From contig NC_052116.1 of NCBI RefSeq assembly GCF_012273895.1, forward strand, positions 7,750,001 through 7,814,000: 64,000 bases of DNA, given 5' to 3'. A program made the position numbers and the translations under genes. The DNA is from Zerene cesonia (taxonomy: Eukaryota > Arthropoda > Insecta > Lepidoptera > Pieridae). Below the pieces are notes generated by a model that saw only the letters and a program-made list of their open reading frames with translations, ran no database searches and had not been told where the DNA came from. Of the stretch, positions 25,767 to 36,551 are shown piece by piece (the first letter of the stretch is position 1; each line of letters begins with the position of its first letter).

Positions 25767-25767
25767 A
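25717..25767. repeat. Perfect 23-bp hairpin at the SINE end
   Basis: Arms 25717-25739 and 25745-25767 are exact reverse complements, separated by the 5-nt loop CATTT. The stem contains TAGTTTTATAGCATTG. Copy 2 of the element carries only one arm, so the hairpin arose by inverted duplication of the element's 5' end. Confidence 0.9.
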
Positions 25768-25869
25768 AACATCTCGTTTTATTTTTTATCCTAATTTACC
25801 ATATGAGGAACGACTATGTTAGAAAGCTATGAAAGTCGTCCATTAAATTGAGATACTCCATTGTTCCAG

Positions 25870-26039
25870 CTCGTACCATGTGCCATACGATCACTCTACT
25901 TGATGTGCCTCGCTGGGCCGACCCAAGGATTGATGCAGAACTGCGGTGTCAGTACGCACGACAGCCAGGCGATCCTTCTCTGCACTCGGTCAAGTGGTAC
26001 AGGGGCAAACACGAGATCTTTAGATATACACCTCAAGAG
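25870..26039 (+). CDS. beat: Beaten-path (Beat) family Ig-domain gene, exon A (first half of Ig domain 1)
   Basis: This exon encodes the N-terminal half of a V-like immunoglobulin domain typical of Beaten-path proteins, secreted or membrane-anchored factors that bind Sidestep-family partners in motor-axon guidance. Visible landmarks in order are ITLLDVPRWADPR, the first Ig cysteine in AELRCQY, and the Beat hallmark HSVKWYRGKHEIFRYTPQE with the Ig tryptophan. The acceptor is TTGTTCCAG ending at 25869 and the donor is GAG/GTAGGT at 26039/26040. The exon enters in phase 1 and leaves in phase 0, matching exon B. The frame upstream of the acceptor hits a stop at 25830, so this is an internal exon; the signal-peptide exon was not found. 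Family membership comes from remembered family pattern; which Beat paralog it is cannot be said. Confidence 0.85.
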
Positions 26040-26065
26040 GTAGGTGGTAATTGGGCTAAAATTAC

Positions 26066-26255
26066 TTTTTTTTTTATTCCATACCGGGCAACTGAGCTGG
26101 TTGTTCGCCTGATGGTAAGCGATCACCACTGTCAATGAACATTCGCAGAGGTAGTGCCTCTGCGAATGCGCTGCCCGCTTAAGGTGTATGGGATAAGGAA
26201 AGGATTGGCGACTGGAACGAAGGAATGAACTGGGAAAGGTAAAAGGAAGCAGGCC
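26066..26255 (-). mobile_element. ATGACATAA-type retroposon just inside the Beat intron
   Basis: A T run begins only 26 bases after the exon A donor, followed by ATTCCATACCGGGCAACTGA, TCGCCTGATGGTAAGCG, CTCTGCGAATGCGCTGCC and AACTGGGAAAGGTAAAAGG. It is 5' truncated at about 190 bp. Confidence 0.75.
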
Positions 26256-26508
26256 TCTTTTTACATTGACTTTGTTAAATATATTGATGTTGTTTGACTT
26301 GGTGGAATTGAAAAGTTGAAAGATTTTTAATCTCTCGATGTACCTACATATCGGTGCATTATTACGTTGTAAGATACGAGTATATAAAACTCGATAAGAA
26401 TCACCTGTGAGATGCAGATAATATATTCGATCAACGGTAAGCATTTTTAAAAGACTTTACTAAACCAAACAGCAACGAAAGATAACACACAACATTACAT
26501 ATTATTTA

Positions 26509-26698
26509 CTAGACGCTCGTCCCGGCTCCGTCCGGATATTAAGATTCCAGTTTTATCCCAAAGAAGCATTTAATCGGGATGAGACGTCCTCCTATTACCC
26601 AAGTCAGCTCAATATCGAATTTCATCAAAATTCGTTCAGTAGTTTCAGTGTGGTTGGCGGAAAAACATCCAAACAAATAAACTTTCACATTTATAATA
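26509..26698 (-). mobile_element. Helitron-like element, family 6
   Basis: The minus strand ends GACGAGCGTCTAG/T and begins near ATTATAAATGTGAAAGT. Internal TAATCGGGATGAGACGTCC and AAATTCGTTCAGTAGTTTCA on the plus strand. It is contiguous with the Lep1-like copy at 26699. Confidence 0.6.
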
Positions 26699-26905
26699 CT
26701 AGCTGCGCCCCGCGGTTTCACCCGCGTAAGTCCGTATCCCGTAGGAATGTCGAGATAAAAGTTGCCTATATGTTATACCATTTGTCCAGCTGTCTACGTA
26801 CCAAATTTCATTGCAATCGGTTCAGCAGTTTTTGCGTGAAAGAGCAACAAACACACACACATCCTTACAAACTTTCGCATTTATAATATAAGTAGAATAG
26901 TAGGA
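26699..26905 (-). mobile_element. Lep1-like non-autonomous Helitron
   Basis: On the minus strand it runs from TCCTACTATTCTACTTATAT to CGGGGCGCAGCTAG. Its 3' end abuts another Helitron-like element that ends at 26698. Confidence 0.75.
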
Positions 26906-28984
26906 TAAGTAGGATATTAGTAGGATTAGTGTCAAGTGCGAATATACAAGTTGCCTTAACAACAGCAGAAGACACCGATGTATGAGATTGGCTTGAATTT
27001 AAAACCTGTGTGTGAATAATAAAATTTTGTCAAAGACGTAAAAGCTGCGTCGAATATTATAAGTCGTAGATAATCTTTTAAGCACTAAAAGGCTCTGAAT
27101 AGAAAACGAATGGTATTAGATCGGGGATGGGTAGTATTATATAACTTTCCTAAGCTTTGCGTGAAAAAGTTTTCTTTGTATATACTTCTTAATAATAATA
27201 GGATATATAATTAATTTATAGAGAACTTTACAAACTTAATAAAACCAAAAAAAAAATTCATAAAATTGGATTATTACACTCGATCGAATTTTTGGTATAG
27301 ATTCGTTTCTGATTATTTTAAAACTGTTTCAATGAAAAATAATAGATGAGATATATTCGTTGCGTTAAATAATTATATTGATTGCAACTGCTTTTCTGAT
27401 TACATTTTCAAATAAACTATTGTTTCAGTAATAAAGCCTGTTATCATCATCCGCGTTCAGACGTAACAATTCATATAACCAATAGCTCTGCCTATATATG
27501 TCTATAAATATATCTTTTCATCCTCCTAAAATAGTCTATGGCAATTCCCAATATTTGTCTATTTCTTGTCCATTAGTTCTGTATTTAATCACAGTACATC
27601 AGCTATCAGTAACAATGTATAGTGAACCAACTTTCAGGTAATAACCAACCATTACCAACTTGAACCGAACTCAAAGTAAAGGGTCAGATGTATAAGTTTC
27701 TAATAAACTTGGTTAAGTCGGGGTTTTAAACAAAAAGACGCCCGCAGTTGGGCTTTCGAAAGGAAATTTTGTACTTCAAATGCGCTTAAAATTTTAATAT
27801 CTTAAGTGTGATCGTTTTCTTTTATAGTAGGTCGTTTATGAGTTTTGAAATCCGAACTCAACATTATAACTGTACTCTACGTCATAACACGGAGTAGAGT
27901 TCTTTTAATGTAACGGCAATTGATTTATCGAAAACCGATATAAAGTAAAAAATTTTGAATATTCATAAACTTATAAAGCTTTTTTGAAAGCGTTAGACGC
28001 ATCTTTTAATCGCGCCATTCTATAATTTTTATAACTAATGTGTTTAATATTTATAAGTATATAAATGGTTTAAAACTAAAACTTAAAGGTTTTCTACATC
28101 GATTTCAGAACCTCAAAATATAAAAATGCTAATTAACTACGAAATATTGCATACTACGAAACATTGTTATTAAATTAATGCCATCACTGCTTACAGAAAT
28201 TCAGTAGTCTGGAAAGCAATTGCTATTCTTGTAATACAATTTTTCTCAGATAGAAATCAAGTAAAACACCAAATATAATTTAAAAGATAAGCTCAGGTAA
28301 TAAATTAACATGTTTAAGCCATGTCAAGAAGTGTTCGAGATATTTATGTAAATGCAAAAACACCTCTTTTGTACCTGACTCAGTGGGATTAGCATTACAA
28401 TTATGTAAACAAGGATCATTTTGTATAATGCGTATAATTTCCTTCAGCGAGATAACGTTACAGGCTAATATTTTGTTACCTTGGTATTCAGGATAAAGAA
28501 CGAAATCGTTGATAATATTGATGCGAAAGTCTGCCTGTCTAATACGCTTTTTCGATATCCATACGTATTAATTGCATAAAATTTATATTTCGAAAAACTG
28601 TAAATATGGATTGATAATGAAAACCTTTCTAAAAGTAATTTCTATTGCTTTTTACGAGTTGGTAATGTTATATGAATTTTCCCTTCTATTTAATAATTCT
28701 GTTCAAATTTGCGTGAAAATTTATACGACCCACGCGAACATTTTTGAGGAAAATCATTCCACTTTTACGTTCAAATTAAATCGGTCCCTAAAAGTGTTTT
28801 CTTAAAAATTTACGCTTAATATTTAAAAATGGATCCATTATACAAGCCAGTATTATTTCATTTAGACAATATTGCACGGTCTATTGTTGAAAGGATCGGC
28901 AGATGCTTATGCATCTGTATAAGTATCTAACCTAACTAGATTACGCCATCTAAGATACTGTAATATTAACATTGAGAAATTAAA
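26906..28984. other. Intronic, nothing recognised
   Basis: AT-rich DNA inside the Beat intron with only short frames. Confidence 0.55.
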
Positions 28985-29132
28985 AGACCGTGGTAACAGG
29001 GAGACTGAGGCTACCCTCGCAATAAAGGGTTCAAAACGTCGGGTTAAATAAAAAAAAAAAATTAATCGCGTTTTAAAATCGTTAAAAACTCTTTAATTTC
29101 TAAAGTTATAATACCGCGTAAAATCAAAAACA
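28985..29132 (+). repeat. Dispersed repeat with ACGTCGGGTTAAATAAA and A-run, copy 1
   Basis: About 100 bp (29030-29132) matches 33561-33660 in opposite orientation. The upstream part, GGTTCAAAACGTCGGG, looks like the end of a retroelement. No coding sequence is seen. Confidence 0.55.
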
Positions 29133-30647
29133 ACACAATAAATAACAATGTTAAAATTGATTATGCTCCTTTATTCAAATTTGTCTATATACAGCAAAAT
29201 TAGAACAAAACATAAATTTGTATGTACACAGTACTTTTAGCTATAAAAACAATTTAAACCTACATGTTTGTTGCTGGCGGTACACCACTCGGCTTTATTT
29301 GCAATTCGCTTGCACGCCACTCGTCTAATTAAATTTTTATTTAAATAAGATTTGTCGTGTAAAGGACGGCGGGATTTCTCCGTTCCGAGTCATTCTTATT
29401 CCGAGTATGATTTTTATTTGTTGGAACGTTGGTGCCGGAATATAATCGAATTGGTTTCGAAAGTGTAAAATGCGATGCAAAATATCCGAAACTCGCGGTT
29501 AAGAAATTCTTTTCTACAAAAAAGGCCACTGACGCTTTTGGGGGCAGAGACCAAAATAAAACAATTTTCCATCAACCAGAGTAGAATCACGTCCATCGGT
29601 TAATAAGGAGTTATCGAGTAACACAGTTGAAAAAAAAAAAAAAAACAAAAAATATAGTCAAATAAGAACGAGGATTATTGTTATAAATGATGTAATAGTG
29701 TGTGGTAATAATTTTCTTAATAAGTTTATAAGGAAATATTTTCGGTAAGATCATTCCGGGTTACTTTACTGTCATTTTGTAAACTTGCTATAAATATGAA
29801 ATATACATGCAGTATACATCAATCTAGTAGATTGATTATAAGCATAATAAAATAAGGCAATGACATCTCGAATTGTTGTACGGAAATTATTAATAAAAAA
29901 GACGTGTGGCACTCGCATTTTTCGGACATTTATCTGGTCAGAATGGTGTCAGAATGTGTTAGACTATATTCGTTACGGAATTTCTAGATTCGGTCTCCAT
30001 GCTCAAGGCCCGCGAAAAAAGCTATACAATAGCTTAAAACATATTTTAGCGTGTATAAATACATTCCAAACATAATAATAAAATGGACATGCACATAAAA
30101 TTCATATAAATGGTGTCTCAAAATAACTTTACGTTCAAGAGATGGCAACTAAGCTTCACCTGAACTAACGGAAGCACATCATTATTTGAAACGTTGCGGC
30201 TGTAAGCGGGTCTAGTCTGGGCAATTTAGTTAATGTACTATAACAGGTTTGTTTCTGCGTACTTGAAATAGAACTGTACCATGTACGTGTAGTTGTGTGT
30301 GTGTTTTGTGTATCGCTTTGTGCTACGAGATAACGGTATCTGAAAATAGAGAATGTATATGGATAGAATGGGACACGCTGTATCATTGATACAAGTTATT
30401 AATAAGCCTAATATTCTATATCGCACTAATATTTTAATTGATCATAATAATAAAGCGTGAGCCTATTATGGCTAAACCACAGCGATTGAACGTCGTTGGG
30501 TTTGGTGTAATAACAACTGTAATGGATAAAATTTGTAAATTTTGTGTCTCATTTGCTCGTAGGAATAAGAATAAATAATTATATTTGGGTAACATAGATT
30601 TTTGCAGTTTTTGTCCTTATTTAAGCAAAGAGAAGCCGGGACGGGCC
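29133..30647. other. Intronic, nothing recognised
   Basis: Includes an A run at about 29630-29645 that may be the tail of an old retroposon. No exon-like motif. Confidence 0.5.
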
Positions 30648-31000
30648 TCTAGTGTATTATAAATCTGAAAATTGTATGGATATGAAGATATTTGCTGTAT
30701 TTTCACGAAAAGGTTCTGAATAGATTTGGTTGGAATTTGGTATACAGATAGATTATGGCCTAGAATAGCAAATAAGCCAATTTTTTCCCTAAATATTGGT
30801 GTCCTTGGGATATTATCTCTTACTATGACGTATTATCTACCAACCCGCACTTGGCCAGCGAGATGGATTATGGCCTGAACCCTCATAGGAGGCCTGTGTT
30901 CCAGCAGTGGGAACATATATGGGCTGAAGATGATGATGATGATGACGTATTATTACTTCTTAGAATACTGTATTAAGGGCAAAGCCAGTAATTTTAGTAA
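30648..31000 (+). mobile_element. Old Helitron-like element split by a nested SINE
   Basis: It begins near TATTATAAATCTGAAAATTG, then GATTTGGTTGGAATTTGG and AGATAGATTATGGCC. It is interrupted by the SINE at 30837-30953 and its 3' part (AGGGCAAAGCCAGTAATTTT) resumes afterwards. Confidence 0.5.
30837..30953 (+). mobile_element. (ATG)n SINE, 5'-truncated, with 12-bp target-site duplication
   Basis: About 105 bp of the SINE 3' end, from CAACCCGCACTTGGCCAGCG to (GAT)n, is flanked by ATGACGTATTAT at 30825-30836 and 30942-30953. The insertion lies within an older Helitron-like element. It shows target-primed retroposition of this family. Confidence 0.75.
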
Positions 31001-31325
31001 TTTTTTGATAATGTAATCGTCTCTGTCCCTGTAATAACCGTATCGATTCGGAGAAATGATAATGAACATTATGGTTACGTTGTCGTGTAAAGACTGATCA
31101 ATATTTATCAATTTTTTTAAGGGTTTATCAGTAATTGTGATAAAAGTATAGGTACATAAAATTTATCTTAGTGCATGCAAAAAAATACATTATAAAGTTT
31201 TTTTCTTTTGTAAAATAAGTACAAATTAAATTAAATCTAATCACTAATTTGTCCGACAAGCTGATGGGCCAAGAACTTAATTAACTTGGCTAAAACATAC
31301 AATATCTTTAGCATATTTATTGTGA

Positions 31326-31487
31326 AATAGCGGTCCGACCCGGCTTCGCCCGTGCTACATATATAGCCTTCCTCAATAAATGGACTATCAAACACTGAAA
31401 GAATTTTTCAAACCGGACCAGTAGTTCCTAAGATTAGTGCGTTCAAACAAACAAACAAACTCTTCAGCTTTATAATATTAGTATAGA
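31326..31487 (-). mobile_element. Short Helitron-like element, family 2
   Basis: The minus strand runs TCTATACTAATATTATAAAG to CGGGTCGGACCGCTA, and it shares TTTGTTTGTTTGTTTGAACG-type sequence with 47331. Confidence 0.7.
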
Positions 31488-32387
31488 TTCTACAAATTGG
31501 GTAGCGCAGAGCTGGAACCAGGGATGGTCAAAATAAAGCTTATCTTAATAAAGTTCCTAAATAGATTGCATTTGTTAATAATACATTCAACAAACAATTG
31601 ACTATATATAAACTCTTCTCCGTAATTTTTAATGTTTATTTTTTTCGATCTCCTTAAAAAACGATACTCGCATAAAATATATTTACAAAAGTGAGGATGT
31701 GCGGTTTTAGGTTAAACTTAAATCCAAATATACATCTGAAATAACTTCAAGAAGCAAACGTTGAAATTGCTATTTGTTTAGTGAAGTGAAACATTTGTTT
31801 GGATAAATCTTTCTTTCCCATGTATTTTGGGTCATGTTTGTTCATTGTTTTGTAGAAAACTATTCGGGTTTTCGCAAGACGTTACGTAACGTTATCTAGG
31901 AATTTTCACAGCTATTTTATCAGAAAGCCAACCCACCCAGGATTTCGCATCTTAATGTCGTATGCCAAAATTGTATTTGTATTAGACTGTTGTAGGTTTT
32001 ACGCCATTGGATGCTTTTGTTTCAAGATATTTTCAGAATTTACATAATGCGGATAAAGAAAATGTTTTTCTACGTACTTTGTTTGCATGTTGTTTTTATT
32101 ATCTGTCTGTTTACTGCATCAAACATTTCAATTTCATCAACATTGCTTAACAGTTTTTTAATAAACAGTGTTTTAAAAATGCTGATATTATTTTGTTATT
32201 TTGGCGCAGGCTACAATGTTTAAAAAATATTTTCTCCAAAAATAAACCGAATACGTTTTAAAGAGCACTTAAAATTTGCTCTATAACAGTTGCGAAATAT
32301 TTTAATTAATGAATCAACCAATTTGTAATAATATCAATGAAATGTTAATAAATACCTGTATTTTTTCTGTTTTAGATTTTCTTTATT

Positions 32388-32630
32388 TTATGTGAAAGCA
32401 GGCAATTGAGCTGTGACTGAGCGGTGGTTCGCCCGATGGTAAGCGATGATCAGCCCATGAACATTTGCAGAGGTAGGTTAGGTTGTGCCTCTTCGAATGC
32501 GCTCCTTTACAGAAGTAAGAGACAAGGAAAGGATTGACGATTGGAATAAAGAATTGGACTGGGAAAGGTGAGGAAAACGAAACCTCCTATTTCACGCCGA
32601 TTCGTACCAAAGCGTGCCCGATTCCCACAT
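32388..32630 (-). mobile_element. ATGACATAA-type retroposon copy
   Basis: GTTCGCCCGATGGTAAGCG, CCCATGAACATTTGCAGAGG, TTGGACTGGGAAAGGTGAGG, CTATTTCACGCCGATTCG. The purine-rich middle is shortened. Confidence 0.65.
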
Positions 32631-33386
32631 ATATTTTTTTCTGTTTTGCCGAATATACAAAATAAAGAATTAGAAATAAATTAATCCTGTAAAAGATTCT
32701 GTTTGCACCATTTTAACCCGAATCATTTTACACTCAACACTAACTCCGCGAAATTTTGACATATTTCAGCATGTGCAACGCGAACAAAACAGTGCCACTG
32801 TGATTTATTTAACTCGTACACTGTAAACACAAATCTTGTAGTAATTAAATTAAAAGAGCGCGCTTGAACCAATTTTATATGAATTTTTATACATATATTT
32901 AAACAAAATACCGCTGGGAAAGTTGACGTACTTGTCAGTTTAACAACCGCAAAAGCGAAAGCTTTACATTTAAAACATTGAAATAACAAAAAACTTTTAT
33001 GCGAGTTAAACCGCAGAATAACAAGTGAATAAAAGATTGAGTTTTTGAAAAATTCACCGTTTCAAATTGTATTCGCCGTGGTGTTATTTAACGTTGAATT
33101 ATGTTAGAATACCGGTTGGTTTTAACTGCTAATTGAGGCAGACATTTTGCTTGTTATATTCCCTTATTAATTATATGATACAGTAAAAACTCATTGCTGG
33201 TTAAAACCAATTTTGGCTACAAAGATTAGCTAAAAGTGTTTTTCTTACCGATACGTTCAATTTAGACAGATTTTTATACTCAAAACTAAAGATGATGCTC
33301 AAAAACTAATTTTTATCCCTTGAAAATAATATCAATTATAAAAAATTCAACAGAAAATTTATGTACTTTTCTGTTTGAGTTTTGAC

Positions 33387-33461
33387 CGCCTCCTTGGTAC
33401 AGTGGTTAACGCATGAGCGTAGAACCGACAGGTCCTGGGTTCAATTCCTGGGGACGCACAA
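33387..33461 (+). mobile_element. tRNA-derived SINE head with A and B boxes
   Basis: The A box TGGTACAGTGGTTAACG and B box GGTTCAATTCC are spaced as in a tRNA, inside a fold with acceptor arms GCCTCCT and GGGACGC (one mismatch) and T stem CCTGG/CCTGG-like pairing. A short A run follows. The anticodon arm is poor, so this is a SINE promoter or tRNA pseudogene. Confidence 0.55.
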
Positions 33462-33560
33462 AAAAAACTGTACATTTCTATTTTCAAGACAAAACACAAG
33501 GCAATAAGAAGTTTCTCTCTGAATCTCTCTGAATTCATATAAAATATATTAGTATTTTCT

Positions 33561-33660
33561 CGTGTTTTATTTTACGCGAGTATTATACATTTAGAAATTA
33601 AAAACTTTTTAACGGATTTTAAACGCGATTTATTCATTATATTATTAACCCGACGTTTGA
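33561..33660 (-). repeat. Dispersed repeat ending at CCCGACGTTTGA, copy 2
   Basis: Its reverse complement matches 29030-29132 closely: ACGTCGGGTTAA, then an A-rich spacer, AATCGCGTTTTAAAATC, TTTAATTTCTAAA and CGCGTAAAAT in the same order. It is probably the 3' part of a retroelement; family not identified. Confidence 0.6.
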
Positions 33661-33672
33661 AATGTTTTATAA

Positions 33673-33970
33673 ATGAGAAATTTTGAAATTTTCATTTCAA
33701 TGCTATAAAACTAAAAATTAAATTTAACAAAGGCCGCGTTCCATCGATACAATATTGTAATCATTGAAATAATATTTCGAATTGGTTGAGATGGTTCTTA
33801 ATTATCCCCAATAGATGGCGTGGGGTGGGGGGGGGGTTACGGTTAGGCAAAAAACGCGGGTTCAAATCCCGGCTCGTGATCAAATTTTTTTCTATTCTTT
33901 AGGTTTTATGTGCCTCAGGGACACCCAACGCCATCTATTGAGATGATTCTATTCTTTAAAAATTTCTCAT
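33673..33970 (+). mobile_element. Composite tRNA-bearing SINE, copy 2, internally deleted
   Basis: It shares with copy 1 the body from CAATGCTATAAAACTAAAAA through CAATAGATGGCGTGGGG, then the 3' half of the tRNA-like unit with B box GGTTCAAATCC and tail CTCGTGATCAAATTTTT. The 5' half of the tRNA unit and the linker are replaced by a run of ten G at 33827-33836. An extra inverted stretch ending CCATCTATTGAGATGATT follows the tail. The ends carry 12-bp inverted repeats, ATGAGAAATTTT at 33673 and AAAATTTCTCAT at 33959. Confidence 0.65.
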
Positions 33971-34369
33971 CTACATCAATACTTACAAACTTACACGTTT
34001 ATACAACTTCACTAGATAACATAAATTCAACTTTCTATTCCTTTTATATATTATCCTTACTTTAATCCGTTACATTCAAAGAAATTCAAAAAATATTCTA
34101 ATTATCTCTGGACATTAAAAAATGTGTTACACTCGCTCCGTTGCTATGTAAAAGAAAGACAAACAAGAAAGCATACTCACTTTCAAAATGAAGTTATTAA
34201 CTTAAAAGTTTGTATGCGTGGGTCGATGTTTGTTCCTCTTTCACACAAAAACTACTGAAGGGTATAGTGTGATTAACATTGGCAGTTATCTTGATAGTAC
34301 CAGAATAATACGTCATAAGCTTTAAAAACACTAAAGTTTTCGCCCGCAATGAAAAAAAGAAAAATATGG

Positions 34370-34563
34370 ACGCGAGGTTTTACCCCCATAGTTCCCGTTC
34401 CGTGGAAATTAAAACCCGTTCTCGTTCCCGTTCCACGGGGTATAAACTGTCCCTTTTTGTCCCTCGGGTCACAAACTATCTTTGTATCAAATTTCATCCA
34501 AATCGGCTTAGGCGTGAAGAATAGACGAACGGACAGTTACTTTCGATATTATAATATTAGTGT
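34370..34563 (-). mobile_element. Degraded Helitron-like element
   Basis: CGTTCCCGTTCCACGGGG, TTGTATCAAATTTCATCCAA, AATCGGCTTAGGCGTGAAGA and TATTATAATATTAGTGTG are the reversed body and 5' end of this type. Confidence 0.5.
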
Positions 34564-35525
34564 GCACACTAACTTTCTCTTCAGATTAAAGCATGATTCA
34601 AAGCTAGTTTTATTAATATGTTGAAATTATCCTTTAAAATATTCTTTTGAGTGTTTAATAAAACTAACTGTTAAATAAAATAGTTTCTATGAATTAAGCA
34701 TGTTAAATTAGATACCATTAAGATTAGATAGATTGAAGAGTTTGGTACACACACATTTTTTAGTTTTTAAACTTCAAGCTACCATTCGTACCAAACGACC
34801 ACCTCTCTGTTTTAACCGATCTAAATATTTGATCCCCAAAGCCCCACTCGATTACGTTTTCAATCGTTGTGAAATCGCTGCACCGTCAAGACTTATCTGC
34901 TGTCTGATCCTTGAAGGATTGACGATCATACGAGAGCAAGGGGAATTGGAGTTTAAGTCAAAAGAAATAGAATGGTTTATTGCTCGATGAGTTAAACATC
35001 TTCACTTATATCTACTGTTTTAAATCAATATCAATTTTAGCGAGGGAATTATTTTTGTAAAAGAAATTATAAAATGTATGTAGTAAGTAACTTTAATGAA
35101 AAACTTAGTTTTCAAAACTCCCATCAAATACTCATATTTTTGCACAAAATGACGAGACTAAATAAATAGATAACAATTCTAAATATAAAAAAATATAAAT
35201 TCTAAATAGATATACATTAGCTTATTACATTAATTTAACATCATATTTATAATTACATAAATTAGCAGTAAGCTCACACTTAGTTGCGTAAGCAACCTTC
35301 TACTAATTTATCTACGAATGCTTGTCATGATAAATTGATTATTTTTATGCAAAATCAGCCGATCGGATCTTGATGAAATTGGACGCAGGGACCCATTTAA
35401 ATGGACCTGATTTGTTCATGTGTTTATCTATATACCACAATAGTTAAGCCTTGTGCTGAAGTTAACGGAACATAATTACTTATTCTTAAACATATCGTAA
35501 TAAATTATACGTAAATGTGGACATT
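34564..35525. other. Intronic; one 85-codon frame of normal composition
   Basis: The plus frame 34733-34990 begins only with TTG and has no ATG near its start. Its sequence (RTKRPPLCFNRSKYLIPKAP and so on) is less AT-biased than neighbours but matches no family I know. It may be an old element piece. Confidence 0.35.
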
Positions 35526-35797
35526 GAGCGTGCTTCGTCACGAATTAAGCCAGGTACATAGAAGTCGATGTTAAATAGTATCATGTGAATGCTACCATGT
35601 TTCGAACGGTGAGTAGGGGAGGCGGAGGCTCGTATCCTTCAATAATACTTCCCAGTCCTTTCCTATATGTCTTATCTTTTAAAGTACGCAATCTATTTGC
35701 AGTGGCGTAAAGCCTCTGCATCAAATTTATGCGTTGTATAGCGCTTACTAAATTGCGATCCACTCTCAGCCAGTTCCTTCGCTTATAATGACGTGAA
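35526..35797 (+). mobile_element. ATGACATAA-type retroposon, near full length
   Basis: It begins at the 5' block GCGTGCTTCGTCACGAATTA, then TTTCGAACGGTGAGTAGGGG, CCCAGTCCTTTCC, CAGTGGCGTAAAGCCTCTGC, and ends TAATGACGTGAAAAAA. The middle is degraded. Confidence 0.65.
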
Positions 35798-36250
35798 AAA
35801 ACAACGTATAACTACCGACAACATAAGGGTAACATGCCTTAAACACATTGTTTTTAGTCACGCTATTTCTTATATTCTGCACCACACATACACGTGAGTA
35901 GCGCCATGTGGGAGCTATTGAGTGATTTTGCACTTTCAAACATACGTAGCGTTAGTGTTCAAACATTTTGTGAGTTGTGGAGGGATCGATTGTTAATTTT
36001 TTATTACCTAACAGGGAATGGAAGGGGTCTCTTGTCGTATGACAAAACAGTGATAATGCAATAGATAGACAACTGTCTATTTATCACGTGTGAATAATTT
36101 ATTAATAACATAATTTATTAGTATCATCAAGTGCATTAAAGAACCAAAATATTTAACTACTGTGATCATTATGTATTTATTTAAACATAAATATCTTACA
36201 AGAGGAAACCCTATTGACTTACACTAATTATGCTATAATGTTTATATGTT

Positions 36251-36551
36251 CATCATCATCAGCCCAAATATGTTCCCACTGCTGGGACACAGGCCTCCTA
36301 TGAGGGTTCAGGCCATAATCCACCACGCTGGCCAAGTACGCGTTGGCAGATGTCACATGTCGTCGAACTTTTGATTCTCGGACATGCCGGTTTCCCCACG
36401 ATGTTTTCCTTCACCGTTTTAAGCAGTGGTGATGTTATCCACATGCGCAGATAAATTGAAAAATCAATTTATTTCTTGCACGCTCGCCCGGTCTCGAACC
36501 CCGACTTATCGATTTTGAAGTCCGAGGTTCTCACCACTGAGCCACCACTGC
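36251..36551 (-). mobile_element. tRNA-related SINE with (ATG)n tail, full-length copy
   Basis: In sense direction it opens with a tRNA-like head, with A box TGGCTCAGTGGTGAG and B box GGTTCGAGACC about 45 bases apart. The body contains TCTGCGCATGTGGATAACA and ACATGTGACATCTGCCAAC, then GGCCTGTGTCCCAGCAGTGG, and it ends GGGCTGATGATGATG. At about 300 bp it is the best-preserved copy here and serves as the reference. Confidence 0.8.

Noticed and set aside
25896..26444. 182-codon minus-strand frame
   Set aside because: Antisense to Beat exon A and the adjacent retroposon; the Ig motifs and splice sites are on the plus strand.
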